From the NCBI GenBank assembly GCA_026537415.1, contig JAFNMF010000001.1:1047066-1111065 (forward strand): a DNA stretch of 64,000 bases, in the 5' to 3' direction. Shown in pieces: positions 28,040 through 36,660 of this stretch. This stretch comes from Acetobacteraceae bacterium B3987. GTDB taxonomy: Bacteria; Pseudomonadota; Alphaproteobacteria; Acetobacterales; Acetobacteraceae. Under the pieces are notes generated by a model that worked only from the letters and a program-made list of their open reading frames with translations, did no database searches and was not told where the DNA came from. Both the position numbers and the translations under genes were made by a program. Within the stretch, counting starts at the first letter, position 1; each line of letters opens with the position of its first letter.

Positions 28040-28258
28040 ATGTCTTATGCTGCGCTGGATGCGGTCCGAGTTGCCCGGGCTGCTGAGTTGGCCTTGCAGA
28101 CGCTGGCCGGGGAGAAGGAAGTGTCTGAGGCGCACCAGCGCAAAACGATTCTAATCGAGCGTATTCATGCCCTTGCTAAAGCTGCCGCAGAGACAGCAGG
28201 GCAGGGGACGGTGACGCTGACTTCTGAAGAGTTCTGGCTGATCTCCAGAAACTGGTGA
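28040..28258 (+). CDS. small hypothetical protein, 72 aa
   Basis: Short, mostly helical protein beginning MSYAALDAVRVARAAELAL and ending EEFWLISRNW. The Ala- and Glu-rich pattern suggests an amphipathic helical hairpin. ATG at 28040 is preferred over the TTG at 28025 because GAGGTACGAG precedes it. There is no membrane segment. I do not recognise a family. The gene is followed 80 bases later by a glycosyltransferase-like gene on the same strand. Confidence 0.6.
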   Translation: MSYAALDAVRVARAAELALQTLAGEKEVSEAHQRKTILIERIHALAKAAAETAGQGTVTLTSEEFWLISRNW

Positions 28259-28338
28259 TGAAGTATTAGCTGGAATCGGGGCGTAGTAATGAACGATTAT
28301 AGTATTTTGAGAAACTGGATATTGGGGAGTGTTAAGGG

Positions 28339-29205
28339 ATGAAGTGGTTTTTTGCGATTACAGAGAAAACGCTGTCCAACGACCCAGATCACGGTTTTAT
28401 CGATTGCATTCGGGCTGCGGTACAGTCAGCACGTGAAAATACAACGCTGATCCCGCACATGGTGTTTGATGGTAATGAATGTGACTTCACACGGGAGATG
28501 CGTGCTGCGGGGGTGAATGTCATTTTTCACCGGTTGCATTTTTATGACCGTTTGCTGGAGGCGCAGCGTCGTCTGAAGCCGGAATGGCCGAACTACATTT
28601 TCACTGCTGCCGGTGCTTTCATGCGGTTGGAACTGCCCCTGCTGGAGCAGGAGGATCAGTACGTTCTGTATACCGATTGTGACGTGATGTTCCTGAAGGA
28701 CCCGCAGGTTGAGTTCTGTAAACCAGAAATCTTTGCGGCCTGTGGGCAGTTTGGCAAACAGGATTATTATGTGGATATGAACTCGGGGGTCATGGTGATG
28801 AACCTCGAGCGTCTGCGTCGTGACCTTCCAGCGATGGTGGATTTCCTGTGTGATAACCTGGACTATGTTTCTGGGTATGATCAGGAGCTACTGCGTATTT
28901 TCTATAACGCACAGTGGAGCCCGCTTTCCGCCCGCTTCAATTGGAAGCCTTATTGGGGTGTGGATGACCGCGCCACTATTGTCCACTTCCATGCCGCGAA
29001 GCCCCCGGCAGCACGGCATCTGTTGGATGATCCTGCTTATCGTGAGCATGATCACGTTTTCCATGCATGGCGTCATTGGTTCTTTCAGAACCCAGCTGGT
29101 TATGGATATTATGTTCCGCAGTGGGAAAAATATCTTGAGAAAGCCCGTCAGTCTTACCAGCCCGGTGTGGTCAGTGAGTTTGATGCACTGAGATTTGAGG
29201 AGTGA
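28339..29205 (+). CDS. glycosyltransferase family 8-like nucleotide-sugar transferase
   Basis: 288-residue cytoplasmic GT-A fold transferase. Diagnostic features are LYTDCDVMFLKDP (DxD-type metal site at about 113-115), DYYVDMNSGVMVMNLERL, the FNWKPYWGVDDRATIVHFHA block and the final charged helix. A GT8-like enzyme of this kind usually modifies lipopolysaccharide or capsule, but donor and acceptor are not visible. No other sugar genes are adjacent, so it is a lone transferase. A strong intrinsic terminator follows. Confidence 0.8.
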   Translation: MKWFFAITEKTLSNDPDHGFIDCIRAAVQSARENTTLIPHMVFDGNECDFTREMRAAGVNVIFHRLHFYDRLLEAQRRLKPEWPNYIFTAAGAFMRLELPLLEQEDQYVLYTDCDVMFLKDPQVEFCKPEIFAACGQFGKQDYYVDMNSGVMVMNLERLRRDLPAMVDFLCDNLDYVSGYDQELLRIFYNAQWSPLSARFNWKPYWGVDDRATIVHFHAAKPPAARHLLDDPAYREHDHVFHAWRHWFFQNPAGYGYYVPQWEKYLEKARQSYQPGVVSEFDALRFEE

Positions 29206-29232
29206 TTTCCTTCAACGGGTGCGAGCTTTAAG

Positions 29233-29262
29233 AAAAGCCCTCTTTTGTGGAGGGCTTTTTTT
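29233..29262 (+). terminator. intrinsic terminator after the glycosyltransferase gene
   Basis: AAAAGCCCTC pairs with GAGGGCTTTT around a 7-base loop and continues into a run of T's ending at 29262. The A/T arms make it work on both strands, so it may also end the convergent AbrB-family transcript. Confidence 0.85.
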
Positions 29263-29294
29263 ATGGAGAGCTGTTTTATTGCCTAGTTGGATTA

Positions 29295-30410
29295 TCAGTC
29301 GCTTGTGGAGGATGGCTGTGTCAGCTGTTCGGTATGTTCAGTCGAAGCAGGTTTGCGGACATGACATTCGAGCCAGCGTCCGAGAGGGCGGGCTATGGCT
29401 GGGCCTAGTGTGATGACGGCCAGCATGCGAGCTGTCTGCATGGCGATAATAAAAGGTAGGGCAATCGGAATATTGGCACTTATGACGATGATGGTATCCA
29501 GCCCGCCCGGGCTTGTGGCCAGATAGGCACTAAGGAGATCAATATGGGCAAAATGGGCCACAGGGAGGGCCAGTAGGGCACAGCTGGCAATGAGTGTTAC
29601 CGAGGATAAAGCAACGGCTGGGATTGAGCGTAGCGCATAGCGTAGAATGGGGGCTGTAAAGCGCAGACCAATGGACCAGCCGATAGTTAGATAGGCCGGA
29701 ATACGGATCCAGAAAGGTGCGCTGATTTGAAACAGGCCACTCAATTGGGCAACGGCACCTGTAAGGATAGTCAGTAACAGCGTGGCGGCGGGTGAACGCA
29801 ATCTTAGCCCGATGAGCGTGCTGATGGCGATCAGAACTAGTGTAGGCAAAAGGTCTCCCCGGACCGGCATGGGCATATGGGAGGGGTGACTCGTGCGTAT
29901 GACGATCCATGAAATCAGGGATGTGGCAACGGCGACCATGATGACCCTGAAATAGAGCATGAAAGCCGTCAGCCTCGTATCAGCCCCAAAGGACCCGCAG
30001 AGCATGACCATGGTGGAGGCAGCCCCCGGTGACGTTCCCCAAAGAGCTGTTGTTCCGGGCATGACCCCGAACCAAGCAAGGCAGGCCCCGGTGGTGAAGC
30101 TGACAAGAATGACAGACAGGACACTGAAGAGAACCAGTATCCAGTGAGACATGATGTGGTGGAGAACAGAGAATGTCAGGCTATTGACGACCACACAGGC
30201 CAGAATGGCTTGTGCCATGGTGAAGAAAACGGGCTTTATGGTCACACCACGATTCTTGACGGACATGATAATGCCCGCCGCCATAGGTCCCAGCATCATA
30301 CCTGCCGTTAGATGCAATATCAGGAAGAGGCCTGAGATTACGGCAGAGAAAAAGATCAGTCCCGCCCATCGTATGCCATAGGACTGCCAAGAAAGGGACG
30401 ATAGGGTCAC
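29295..30410 (-). CDS. AbrB-family (AmoA-like) integral membrane protein
   Basis: Polytopic membrane protein of 371 residues with about ten hydrophobic segments in two similar halves, as in the Pfam AbrB membrane family (PF05145; not the Bacillus DNA-binding AbrB). Family hallmarks are GMMLGPMAAGII near the N-terminus, GTSPGAASTMVML near the middle and the paralogous ATSPGGLDTIIVIS in the second half. Members are annotated as ammonia monooxygenase-like or putative transporters; no substrate is established. The gene lies 15 bases downstream of sspB and is probably cotranscribed. Confidence 0.85.
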   Translation of the reverse strand: MTLSSLSWQSYGIRWAGLIFFSAVISGLFLILHLTAGMMLGPMAAGIIMSVKNRGVTIKPVFFTMAQAILACVVVNSLTFSVLHHIMSHWILVLFSVLSVILVSFTTGACLAWFGVMPGTTALWGTSPGAASTMVMLCGSFGADTRLTAFMLYFRVIMVAVATSLISWIVIRTSHPSHMPMPVRGDLLPTLVLIAISTLIGLRLRSPAATLLLTILTGAVAQLSGLFQISAPFWIRIPAYLTIGWSIGLRFTAPILRYALRSIPAVALSSVTLIASCALLALPVAHFAHIDLLSAYLATSPGGLDTIIVISANIPIALPFIIAMQTARMLAVITLGPAIARPLGRWLECHVRKPASTEHTEQLTQPSSTSD

Positions 30411-30425
30411 ACGCCCGGTCCCTGC

Positions 30426-31064
30426 TTAGCTGTTCCCGTCATCAGGGTCTCCAGAGGACGCGCTGCCTGAAGGTTTTTTGCGGAAGGCGGCTAGGCTAAC
30501 GACTTCTGCCCCTTCGTGGTTCTGGCTGTGGCCTGTATCCCCTTCAGTTTCTGGCGGTGTGGTCTCTGTTTTGGGTTCATCTGTTAGTGGGCGAAGCGTG
30601 TGGACTTCTGCCAGACTGGTATCTTCCCCTTCCTCATAGGTGTTGCCGCCTGTTGTGTCGGGGCGGGTAGTGAAATGCATGACAAGATGAACATGCGGAT
30701 CCGCAAAGGCTGTGATAGCCCCCAAGGGGATATGAAGCGTGCTGGGAATCCCCCCAAAAGAGAGGCCGACAGAGAAGGTGCGGGCGGCGTGATCTATTGT
30801 GAGATTTTGGAACTGATGTTGCAGAACGATGGTCATTTCTTCCGGATAACGTTCCTTCAGGCGGGAGGGGATGTCTACTCCCGGAACGTCAGTGCGGAAT
30901 GTCATGTAGAAGTGGTGATCCCCGGGGAGGCCATGTTCACTGACATGGTCCAGTGCCTTGAGCATGACAGCGCGCTGGGCTTCTTCCATCCAGCGATCGT
31001 AGGGGAGGAGGCTGGTTGGCATGGAAGGATCAAAACCGTCGGAGCCGTTGGTATCGTCACTCAT
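30426..31064 (-). CDS. sspB: ClpXP adaptor SspB
   Basis: Adaptor that binds ssrA-tagged proteins and delivers them to ClpXP. 212 residues; the alpha-type SspB fold is seen as YDRWMEEAQRAVMLKALDH, HHFYMTFRTDVPGVDIP, EEMTIVLQHQFQNLTI and TFSVGLSFGGIPSTLHIPL. The acidic linker (about 130-175) leads to a C-terminal ClpX-binding tail. The ATG at 31064 has only a weak upstream site; a Met at 31022 is an alternative. The tmRNA gene ssrA lies directly upstream on the same strand. Confidence 0.92.
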   Translation of the reverse strand: MSDDTNGSDGFDPSMPTSLLPYDRWMEEAQRAVMLKALDHVSEHGLPGDHHFYMTFRTDVPGVDIPSRLKERYPEEMTIVLQHQFQNLTIDHAARTFSVGLSFGGIPSTLHIPLGAITAFADPHVHLVMHFTTRPDTTGGNTYEEGEDTSLAEVHTLRPLTDEPKTETTPPETEGDTGHSQNHEGAEVVSLAAFRKKPSGSASSGDPDDGNS

Positions 31065-31180
31065 GGAGCAGCACCATCACCTGTTACATCTGGAAATTCT
31101 TCTCAGGTGTGCGACAGGCTGCGTGAAATCGCAAGGCCCCGGGTGCATATTTTCCCGACTGGTATTTTATTGGTGGAAAG

Positions 31181-31198
31181 TGTTTCAGAAAAGAAACA
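31181..31198 (-). terminator. candidate ssrA 3' hairpin
   Basis: TGTTTC and GAAACA form a 6-bp stem with a TTTTCT loop just past the structured end of ssrA. CTTTCC follows, so termination strength is doubtful. Confidence 0.35.
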
Positions 31199-31199
31199 G

Positions 31200-31483
31200 G
31201 TGGGGGGGCTTCTGTTGCCCGGTGCTCCCCCCGAACCGCGCTTATCGCTTATGCAGCAACAGCGAGCACCTCAGAGTTATCGTTGGCACTTGTAAAGTCA
31301 GCCCGATGACGGCGGAACAATACCGGGCAAAAAGTAGATCTTTACCATGCGTGTCGAGCCTGTTTCGTCCCCATAGCGTCAGCCTATAAGGCCGATGGTG
31401 GAGACGCCGGGCACTGCCCCCGGGTCCACAACACTTATTTCATCTACCGTTTATCGCCATAGCCAAGGCCGAAGCCTCCGGCA
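31200..31483 (-). ncRNA. ssrA: transfer-messenger RNA, circularly permuted two-piece form
   Basis: Rescues stalled ribosomes and tags the nascent chain for ClpXP. On the minus strand the acceptor piece comes first (31483 to 31396) and holds the T arm GACCCGGGGGCAGTGCCCGG and the 3' end CGTCTCCACCA. A 23-base spacer (31395-31373) with a small GCCT/AGGC hairpin follows; it should be removed by processing. The coding piece then starts GGGGACGAAACAGGCTCGAC at 31372; its first seven bases pair with CGTCTCC of the acceptor. The tag frame (31287-31249) reads ANDNSEVLAVAA then TAA. A pseudoknot-like GGGGGG/CCCCCC helix closes the 3' part. Outer ends are estimated from the promoter and this helix. Confidence 0.93.
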
Positions 31484-31489
31484 CTGAAA

Positions 31490-31518
31490 AATATAGGCAG
31501 TTCTATCCGGTATGGCAA
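31490..31518 (-). promoter_or_regulatory. sigma70-type promoter of ssrA
   Basis: Minus strand TTGCCA (31518-31513), a 17-base spacer and TATATT (31495-31490). A start six to eight bases later falls at about 31483, exactly where the structured acceptor piece begins. Confidence 0.7.
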
Positions 31519-31676
31519 GACAACAGTCAGACAAGACAAACAGTTGCATTTAGGATTATCCTGAAGTGTTTCATTCCGTAGCGGTCTCAGCTACATCATG
31601 CTCCAATGGAGGGCGACGGTTTGCCGGTCAGCCTCATAGATAATCTGATATGGTCAAGCGAGCGGGAGAGACAGTC

Positions 31677-32582
31677 ATGGCCCTGACAGACGAGCAGCGT
31701 TCCGAGATAGAGGCCCTGCGTGCCGCTCCTCATCAGACAGTCCGGCCAACAGTTCCGGCTATGGAGGCATTGCTCTTCGAACCATTCCCGCTGCTGGATC
31801 ACGGTTTCATCCGTGTTGTGGACTATATGGGAGGCGATTCGGCTGTTGTGCAGGCAGCCCGTGTTTCCTACGGCAAGGGCACTCGGAAGACATCAGAGGA
31901 TGCCGGTCTGATTCGCTATTTGATGCGGCATCGGCACTCCACACCATTCGAGATGTGTGAGATCAAGTTTCACGTGAAACTGCCACTTTTTGTGGCTCGG
32001 CAGTGGATTCGCCATCGTATGGCGAGTGTGAATGAATATTCCGCCCGCTATTCCGTGCTGGACAAAGAGTTTTACCTGCCTGATGCGTCACAGATTGCCG
32101 CACAGAGTAAGGTCAATAATCAGGGCCGTGGGGATGTTCTTAGTGCCGAGACGGCGCAGGAGGTCCTGTCTATCCTTCAGCGTGATGCGTTGCAGTGTTA
32201 CGGTGATTACGAGCATATGCTCGACCCGGAAGGTCTGGGTGTTGCCCGTGAGCTGGCCCGCATCAACTTGACGCTCAATACCTATACACAGTGGTACTGG
32301 AAGATTGACCTGCACAATCTGATGCACTTTCTGGCACTGCGGGCGGATTCCCATGCTCAGTATGAAATCCGTGTTTATGCCCAGAAGATGATTGAGATCC
32401 TCAAGGCATGGGTGCCGCATACAGCGCAGGCTTTTGAGGAATACCGTCTCGGGGCATACAGTTTTTCTGCTGGGATGCTGAAGGTGCTGCGTCGCCGTCT
32501 TGCTGGGGAGAGTGTCACACAGGAGACATCCGGCCTGACAAAACGGGAATGGACAGAGATGCAGGCCATTCTGGAAGGCTGA
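31677..32582 (+). CDS. thyX: FAD-dependent thymidylate synthase
   Basis: Flavin-dependent synthesis of dTMP from dUMP. The ThyX signature is [19 protein letters not shown] near residues 103-121, with RHRHSTPFE-type sequence ([14 protein letters not shown]) upstream. Start at 31677 is preferred because GCGGGAGAG precedes it; the frame also opens at 31650. The product is then 301 residues, on the long side because of an N-terminal extension of about 30 residues. No thyA is seen in the window. A small membrane protein gene follows three bases later. Confidence 0.95.
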   Translation: MALTDEQRSEIEALRAAPHQTVRPTVPAMEALLFEPFPLLDHGFIRVVDYMGGDSAVVQAARVSYGKGTRKTSEDAGLIRYLMRHRHSTPFEMCEIKFHVKLPLFVARQWIRHRMASVNEYSARYSVLDKEFYLPDASQIAAQSKVNNQGRGDVLSAETAQEVLSILQRDALQCYGDYEHMLDPEGLGVARELARINLTLNTYTQWYWKIDLHNLMHFLALRADSHAQYEIRVYAQKMIEILKAWVPHTAQAFEEYRLGAYSFSAGMLKVLRRRLAGESVTQETSGLTKREWTEMQAILEG

Positions 32583-32585
32583 ATC

Positions 32586-32897
32586 GTGTCAGGTTCCAAT
32601 CATTTTCTGGACGAAGAGGACCGGCCTGCTGGTCCTGTCCGGGATTCAACGGCGTTGCTGGAGGAGGGACGCCGTTTCCAGATGGAGACGGGTATTCCGT
32701 CCCTTCTGGGGCATAAGCCCCGTTTCTTGCCGTGGGTTCTGCTGGCAGCCCTGCTTATGCTCGTGTCTTTGGGGATAGAAGTTTTTTGGCCTTTGCCGGG
32801 GCATCATGGCCCGTTACCTGCCTGTGGTCAGGTGTCGGCCGGGACGGTCTCCTGCCAGAAGGTGTCGGAACAGAGCCGCACGACGCCTGCCCAATAA
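32586..32897 (+). CDS. small single-pass membrane protein, 103 aa
   Basis: Hypothetical protein starting with GTG three bases after the thyX stop. It has a polar N-terminus, one membrane helix (about residues 48-67, FLPWVLLAALLMLVSLGIEV) and a C-terminal part with two Cys (PACGQVSAGTVSCQK) that could form a disulfide if outside. The tight spacing to thyX suggests cotranscription. No family recognised. Confidence 0.55.
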   Translation: MSGSNHFLDEEDRPAGPVRDSTALLEEGRRFQMETGIPSLLGHKPRFLPWVLLAALLMLVSLGIEVFWPLPGHHGPLPACGQVSAGTVSCQKVSEQSRTTPAQ

Positions 32898-32913
32898 AGT
32901 GGGCGAGGCAGGC
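32885..32913. other. hairpin between convergent genes
   Basis: GCCTGCC and GGCAGGC form a 7-bp stem spanning the stop codon of the small membrane protein gene and lying 15 bases past the fbaA stop. There is no T-run on either strand. Confidence 0.3.
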
Positions 32914-32927
32914 AGGGGGCTGCTCCC

Positions 32928-34043
32928 TCATGAGGCATGGGCGATACTGCGCCCTTGGGCACCCAGAATGTGGAAACAATCTGTCAGCCGTTGGGAGAAG
33001 CTCTTCTCCCCGGCCTTCATCCAGCAGCGTATATCGTAAGATTTCTTGAGAGGACGCCCCGTAATTGGGGATAGCTGATGGGTGAAGGCTTCTTCATGGT
33101 TGCGGATATAGTGGGCAACGCCTTGTGCGTAGGCGAATTGCGTATCCGTATCGATGTTGAACTTGAAGACACCAAAGCTGACAGCCTGTTTGATGGCCGT
33201 TTCTTCCGATCCGGACCCACCATGAAAAACTAGAGGGATGGGGTTAGGGCCTGTATGAAGTCGTTCCGCTACGAGTGCCTGAGAATCGCGTAGGATTTCC
33301 GGGCGGAGGCAGACATTGCCGGGCGCATAGACCCCATGAATATTTCCAAAAGAGGCGGCGATGGAGAGCATCCCCAAGGGGGACAGGTTTTCCCATGCGG
33401 TCAGGACATCTTCCGGGTTGGTATAGAGGGAGGGGTCACAGCTTGGGCTTCCATCATGCAGCTCCTGCCCGATTCCGTCTTCTTCTCCACCCGTCATTCC
33501 CAGTTCGATTTCAAGGCCAATGCCCAGAGGGGATAATTTGCCCAGCAGGGTAGAGGCTGCGGCGATGTTGTCGGCGAGGGGTTCTGTCGAAAGGTCGAGC
33601 ATGTGGGAAGAAAATAGGGGATGGCCTGTTTGCTCGAGGTGGCGGCGGCTTTCCTCCACCAGGCCATCAATCCAGCCCAGCAGAGGGCGATTGGCATGGT
33701 CTGTATGCAGAATGACCGCCACTCCGTAATGTTGGGCCAGAAGATGCACATGCTGTGCTAGAGCTGTGGCACCGAGAATCTGGGCTTGCTGTTCGTCTGG
33801 TAGGGTTTGCCCTGCATAGAAGCGGGCACCTCCAGCAGAAATCTGGATGACAATATCGGCCTTGTTTTCCCGTGCTGCTGCGAGGGCAGCATTGGCGGTG
33901 GTGGAGGAACTGACATTGACTGCAGGCAGGGCATAGCCCCCTTCACGGCAGGCTTGAAGCAGGGTCCGGTAGGTCTCTCCACTAACAACACCCGGCGGAA
34001 CGGTTGGCACACGGACGGAAGGGGCAGGTGTGGAGGACATCAT
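32928..34043 (-). CDS. fbaA: class II fructose-bisphosphate aldolase
   Basis: Zinc aldolase of glycolysis and gluconeogenesis. About 371 residues from the Met at 34043, which has CGAGAAG upstream; the frame opens further at 34088. Class IIA features are PGVVSGETY, YALPAVNVSSSTTANA, the zinc and catalytic motif VILHTDHAN near residue 112, LEIELGMTGGEEDG and VFHGGSGSEE. In acetic acid bacteria with an incomplete Embden-Meyerhof pathway its main flow may be gluconeogenic; that is inference. Confidence 0.95.
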   Translation of the reverse strand: MMSSTPAPSVRVPTVPPGVVSGETYRTLLQACREGGYALPAVNVSSSTTANAALAAARENKADIVIQISAGGARFYAGQTLPDEQQAQILGATALAQHVHLLAQHYGVAVILHTDHANRPLLGWIDGLVEESRRHLEQTGHPLFSSHMLDLSTEPLADNIAAASTLLGKLSPLGIGLEIELGMTGGEEDGIGQELHDGSPSCDPSLYTNPEDVLTAWENLSPLGMLSIAASFGNIHGVYAPGNVCLRPEILRDSQALVAERLHTGPNPIPLVFHGGSGSEETAIKQAVSFGVFKFNIDTDTQFAYAQGVAHYIRNHEEAFTHQLSPITGRPLKKSYDIRCWMKAGEKSFSQRLTDCFHILGAQGRSIAHAS

Positions 34044-34211
34044 GGAGCTTCTCGGGGTGCAGGATGGTAAAGGGACTAATCGTAGCAAAGATAGCCTGTT
34101 CTGCCAGTCTGATATACATGTCGTCTAAAAATAGGACTATAAAAGTCCAAAAGTGCTTGAGTTGCGTTAAAGGGTGCTCATTCTATTGGGTATCTGATAA
34201 GAGAGGCGTTT

Positions 34212-34793
34212 ATGACACAGAGTGATCTCATGATGATAGAAACTGAAGATACTCCCAACCCGGCAACACTGAAATTTCTGCCGGGCCGTGATGTGACGGG
34301 GGATCGGCCGCCTGTCGATTTTGCGGAGGCTGGTGTCGTGGCGGGGCGGTCTGCTCTGGCGGACGCTCTTTTCAGCATGGCCGATGTAAAGCGTGTTTTT
34401 CTGGGGAGTGATTTCGTCTCTGTCACGAAGGATGAGGGGGCCGATTGGGAGGCTCTGCGTCCGCAGATTCTGGTCGCTCTGACGGATTTCTTTAAAGGTG
34501 GCAAGCCCGTTCTGGCGGACAATATCGCTGCACCTGAGGCTGATATCTTCCCTGAGGATAGCGAAGTCGTGGCCCGGGTGAAGGAATTGCTGGATACACG
34601 GGTACGCCCGGCTGTAGCCAGTGATGGCGGGGACATTGTCTTCCGTGGGTATCGGGAAGGTGTCGTTTATTTGAGCATGCAGGGGGCCTGTTCTGGCTGC
34701 CCTTCTTCCAGAGCGACATTGCGTCATGGTGTGGAGAACATGCTCCGTCACTACATCCCGGAGGTGACGGCGGTTGAACCTGTGGAGGAGTAA
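34212..34793 (+). CDS. Nfu-type iron-sulfur cluster carrier
   Basis: Carrier that passes Fe-S clusters to target proteins. 193 residues with the N-terminal Nfu_N domain (ETEDTPNPATLKFLPGRDV) and the C-terminal NifU-like domain with the cluster-binding CSGC near residues 161-164 and VRPAVASDGGDIVF before it. SD GAGAGG lies upstream of the ATG. It is followed six bases later by a nitroreductase gene and then tsaB and rimI, forming a four-gene run. Confidence 0.93.
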   Translation: MTQSDLMMIETEDTPNPATLKFLPGRDVTGDRPPVDFAEAGVVAGRSALADALFSMADVKRVFLGSDFVSVTKDEGADWEALRPQILVALTDFFKGGKPVLADNIAAPEADIFPEDSEVVARVKELLDTRVRPAVASDGGDIVFRGYREGVVYLSMQGACSGCPSSRATLRHGVENMLRHYIPEVTAVEPVEE

Positions 34794-34799
34794 GAGCCG

Positions 34800-35438
34800 A
34801 TGACAGCATCACCAGCCCCGGAGGGGCAGCAGGCCGACAGGCTGGCGGAAGATAATGCCGCTGCTTTTGTTGCGGCTGAGACGCTTTTCATGCGCTGCCG
34901 CACGGCGGAAAGATTTTCTGACCGTCCTGTGGGTGAGGATGTGCTGTACCGCTTGTATGACATGCTTAAGATGGGGCCGACATCGGGCAATTGCTCCCCG
35001 GCCCGTTTTGCGTTCCTGAAGACAGAAGAAGCACGGCAGAAACTCCGTCCGGCTTTGTCTCTGGGAAATGTAGAACTGGCCATGTCAGCCCCGGTGCTGG
35101 TGATTGTCTGTTACGACCCTCTGTTTTTTGAAAAGTTTGAAACACTCAACCCTATGCCCGGTCTGCGGGACTGGTTTGCTGCTGATGTGGGGCTGAGTGA
35201 CGAGACGGCCTTCCGTAATGGAACATTACAGGGGGCTTATCTCATCATGGCGGCTCGGGCGTTGGGGCTGGCTGTACGGCCCATGTCTGGCTTTGATGCC
35301 ATGATGGTAGAGGAAGAGTATCTCCGCAAACAGGGCTGGCGGGCTAATTTCCTTGTGGCGTTGGGCTACCCGGAGGGGGATGTGTCCTCACCTCGTGCGC
35401 CTCGCCTATCGCATGAGGAGGCCTGCCTGTGGCTGTAA
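34800..35438 (+). CDS. nitroreductase family protein, RutE/malonic semialdehyde reductase type
   Basis: FMN-dependent NAD(P)H oxidoreductase of 212 residues. Family marks are RTAERFSDRPVGEDVLYRLYD, MLKMGPTSGNCSPARFAFL, DETAFRNGTLQGAYLIMAARAL and RPMSGFDAMMVEEEYL, closest to RutE. No other pyrimidine-degradation genes are nearby, so the physiological substrate is open. It overlaps tsaB by ten bases. Confidence 0.85.
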   Translation: MTASPAPEGQQADRLAEDNAAAFVAAETLFMRCRTAERFSDRPVGEDVLYRLYDMLKMGPTSGNCSPARFAFLKTEEARQKLRPALSLGNVELAMSAPVLVIVCYDPLFFEKFETLNPMPGLRDWFAADVGLSDETAFRNGTLQGAYLIMAARALGLAVRPMSGFDAMMVEEEYLRKQGWRANFLVALGYPEGDVSSPRAPRLSHEEACLWL

Positions 35439-36124
35439 AGCCGGAGCGGTGCCTTGTCATGAATGGGGCCGGAGCAGGGCGAGGGCAGAGTAATTTGATT
35501 GCTCTGCTGGAACATGGCCTCGTTGTAGATGAACAGGTTCTTTCTGGGCGTGGTGCTTCGGAGCGTTTTGCCCCCACCGTGCAGGCCATGCTGACACGAG
35601 CTGGCTGGGACGCCCCGCCGGATTTGGTGGCGGCTGTGGTGGGGCCGGGTTCGTTCACGGGGCTGCGGGCCTCCCTCTCTCTTGCTGCTGGGTTGGTTCG
35701 TGGATGGGGCTGCCGAGGGGTTGGGGTACGGCTTGGAGATGCCTTGCGGGCTACCATGCAGCAGGGAGAAGCGACCATTTTGTGTCTGGCCCGCCGAGGG
35801 CGTGTTTTTGTGGACCCGCCTGACTATGATGCTTATGCCCTGCCTGTCGGGCAGATTCAGCCGGGGAGTTGGACAGCCGTAGCGGGTGATGCTGTTTATG
35901 GTGATGATGCCTTGCCGGAACTGAGCGAGCAGGCAGCGTATGACGTGTTAGGGCGTGATATAGTGCGTCTGCCTTATGCGGCCCCAACGGCTGAGGGTAT
36001 TTTTATGGCTGCCTGCCAGAGTGTTGAGGGCGGCCCTGTGCAGGCTTATGAGCTTGAGCCTCTCTATGTGGACCCCCCGGAGGCAAAACCTCCAGCAGGC
36101 GGCCTGAGACCGACTCCTCGCTGA
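35429..36124 (+). CDS. tsaB: tRNA threonylcarbamoyladenosine biosynthesis protein TsaB
   Basis: Partner of TsaD and TsaE in making t6A37 of ANN-decoding tRNAs. 231 residues with an ASKHA fold. AAVVGPGSFTGLRASLSLA near residue 72 is diagnostic. It starts with GTG inside the end of the nitroreductase gene, preceded by GAGGAGG. The next gene is rimI, a very common pairing. MtaB at 55 kb later modifies t6A, so two steps of this pathway are in the window. Confidence 0.93.
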   Translation: MAVKPERCLVMNGAGAGRGQSNLIALLEHGLVVDEQVLSGRGASERFAPTVQAMLTRAGWDAPPDLVAAVVGPGSFTGLRASLSLAAGLVRGWGCRGVGVRLGDALRATMQQGEATILCLARRGRVFVDPPDYDAYALPVGQIQPGSWTAVAGDAVYGDDALPELSEQAAYDVLGRDIVRLPYAAPTAEGIFMAACQSVEGGPVQAYELEPLYVDPPEAKPPAGGLRPTPR

Positions 36125-36132
36125 GGTTTGGT

Positions 36133-36660
36133 ATGGACTGTCGGGATAAGACGGCTCATGAGGCACAAAATGTCGGAAGTATACGCTCAGAAGTGCCGAG
36201 AATTGAACTATCCGCTGTAGGGTCGGAGGCGGCCTATCTTCTGTCTGTGCTGCATCATGCTGCTTTTTCAGGACGGGAGCCTTGGGATGAGCGTGCGATT
36301 GGGCAGATTCTAGCACTACCGGGTGTGGAAGCTTGGGTGGCCTGTGCAGATAGCCGTTCATGCGAGCAGGAATCGGTGCCAGTAGGGTTTATCATTAATC
36401 GTTATGTCATGGATGAAGGTGAAATATTAGCCTTGGGGGTTCATCCAGAGTGGCAGCGGCGGGGGGTTGCACGTAGCCTTTTGTCCCATGTCGTAAAGAA
36501 AGCCCAGCAGGATAGGGCTACCCTGTTTCTGGAAGTACGGTTCAGTAACGAAGCTGCTTTTGGTTTGTATGGTCAGCTTGGTTTTCAGCAGGTAGCGGTT
36601 CGTCGCCGTTATTATGATGATGGTGAGGATGCCCGCCTTTTGCGATGGTCTCCTGATTGA
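36133..36660 (+). CDS. rimI: RimI-like ribosomal-protein-alanine N-acetyltransferase
   Basis: GNAT enzyme expected to acetylate the N-terminus of ribosomal protein S18 or related targets. 175 residues with an N-terminal extension of about 25 residues compared with E. coli RimI. The acetyl-CoA loop is seen as ILALGVHPEWQRRGVARSLLSHV, and FLEVRFSNEAAFGLYGQLGFQQVAVRRRYY matches the family end in pieces. It ends the nfu-rutE-tsaB-rimI run. Confidence 0.88.
   Translation: MDCRDKTAHEAQNVGSIRSEVPRIELSAVGSEAAYLLSVLHHAAFSGREPWDERAIGQILALPGVEAWVACADSRSCEQESVPVGFIINRYVMDEGEILALGVHPEWQRRGVARSLLSHVVKKAQQDRATLFLEVRFSNEAAFGLYGQLGFQQVAVRRRYYDDGEDARLLRWSPD

Noticed and set aside
31021-31389. 122-codon plus frame over the sspB-ssrA region
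   Set aside because: It runs across the sspB start and the tmRNA gene, both well supported on the other strand.
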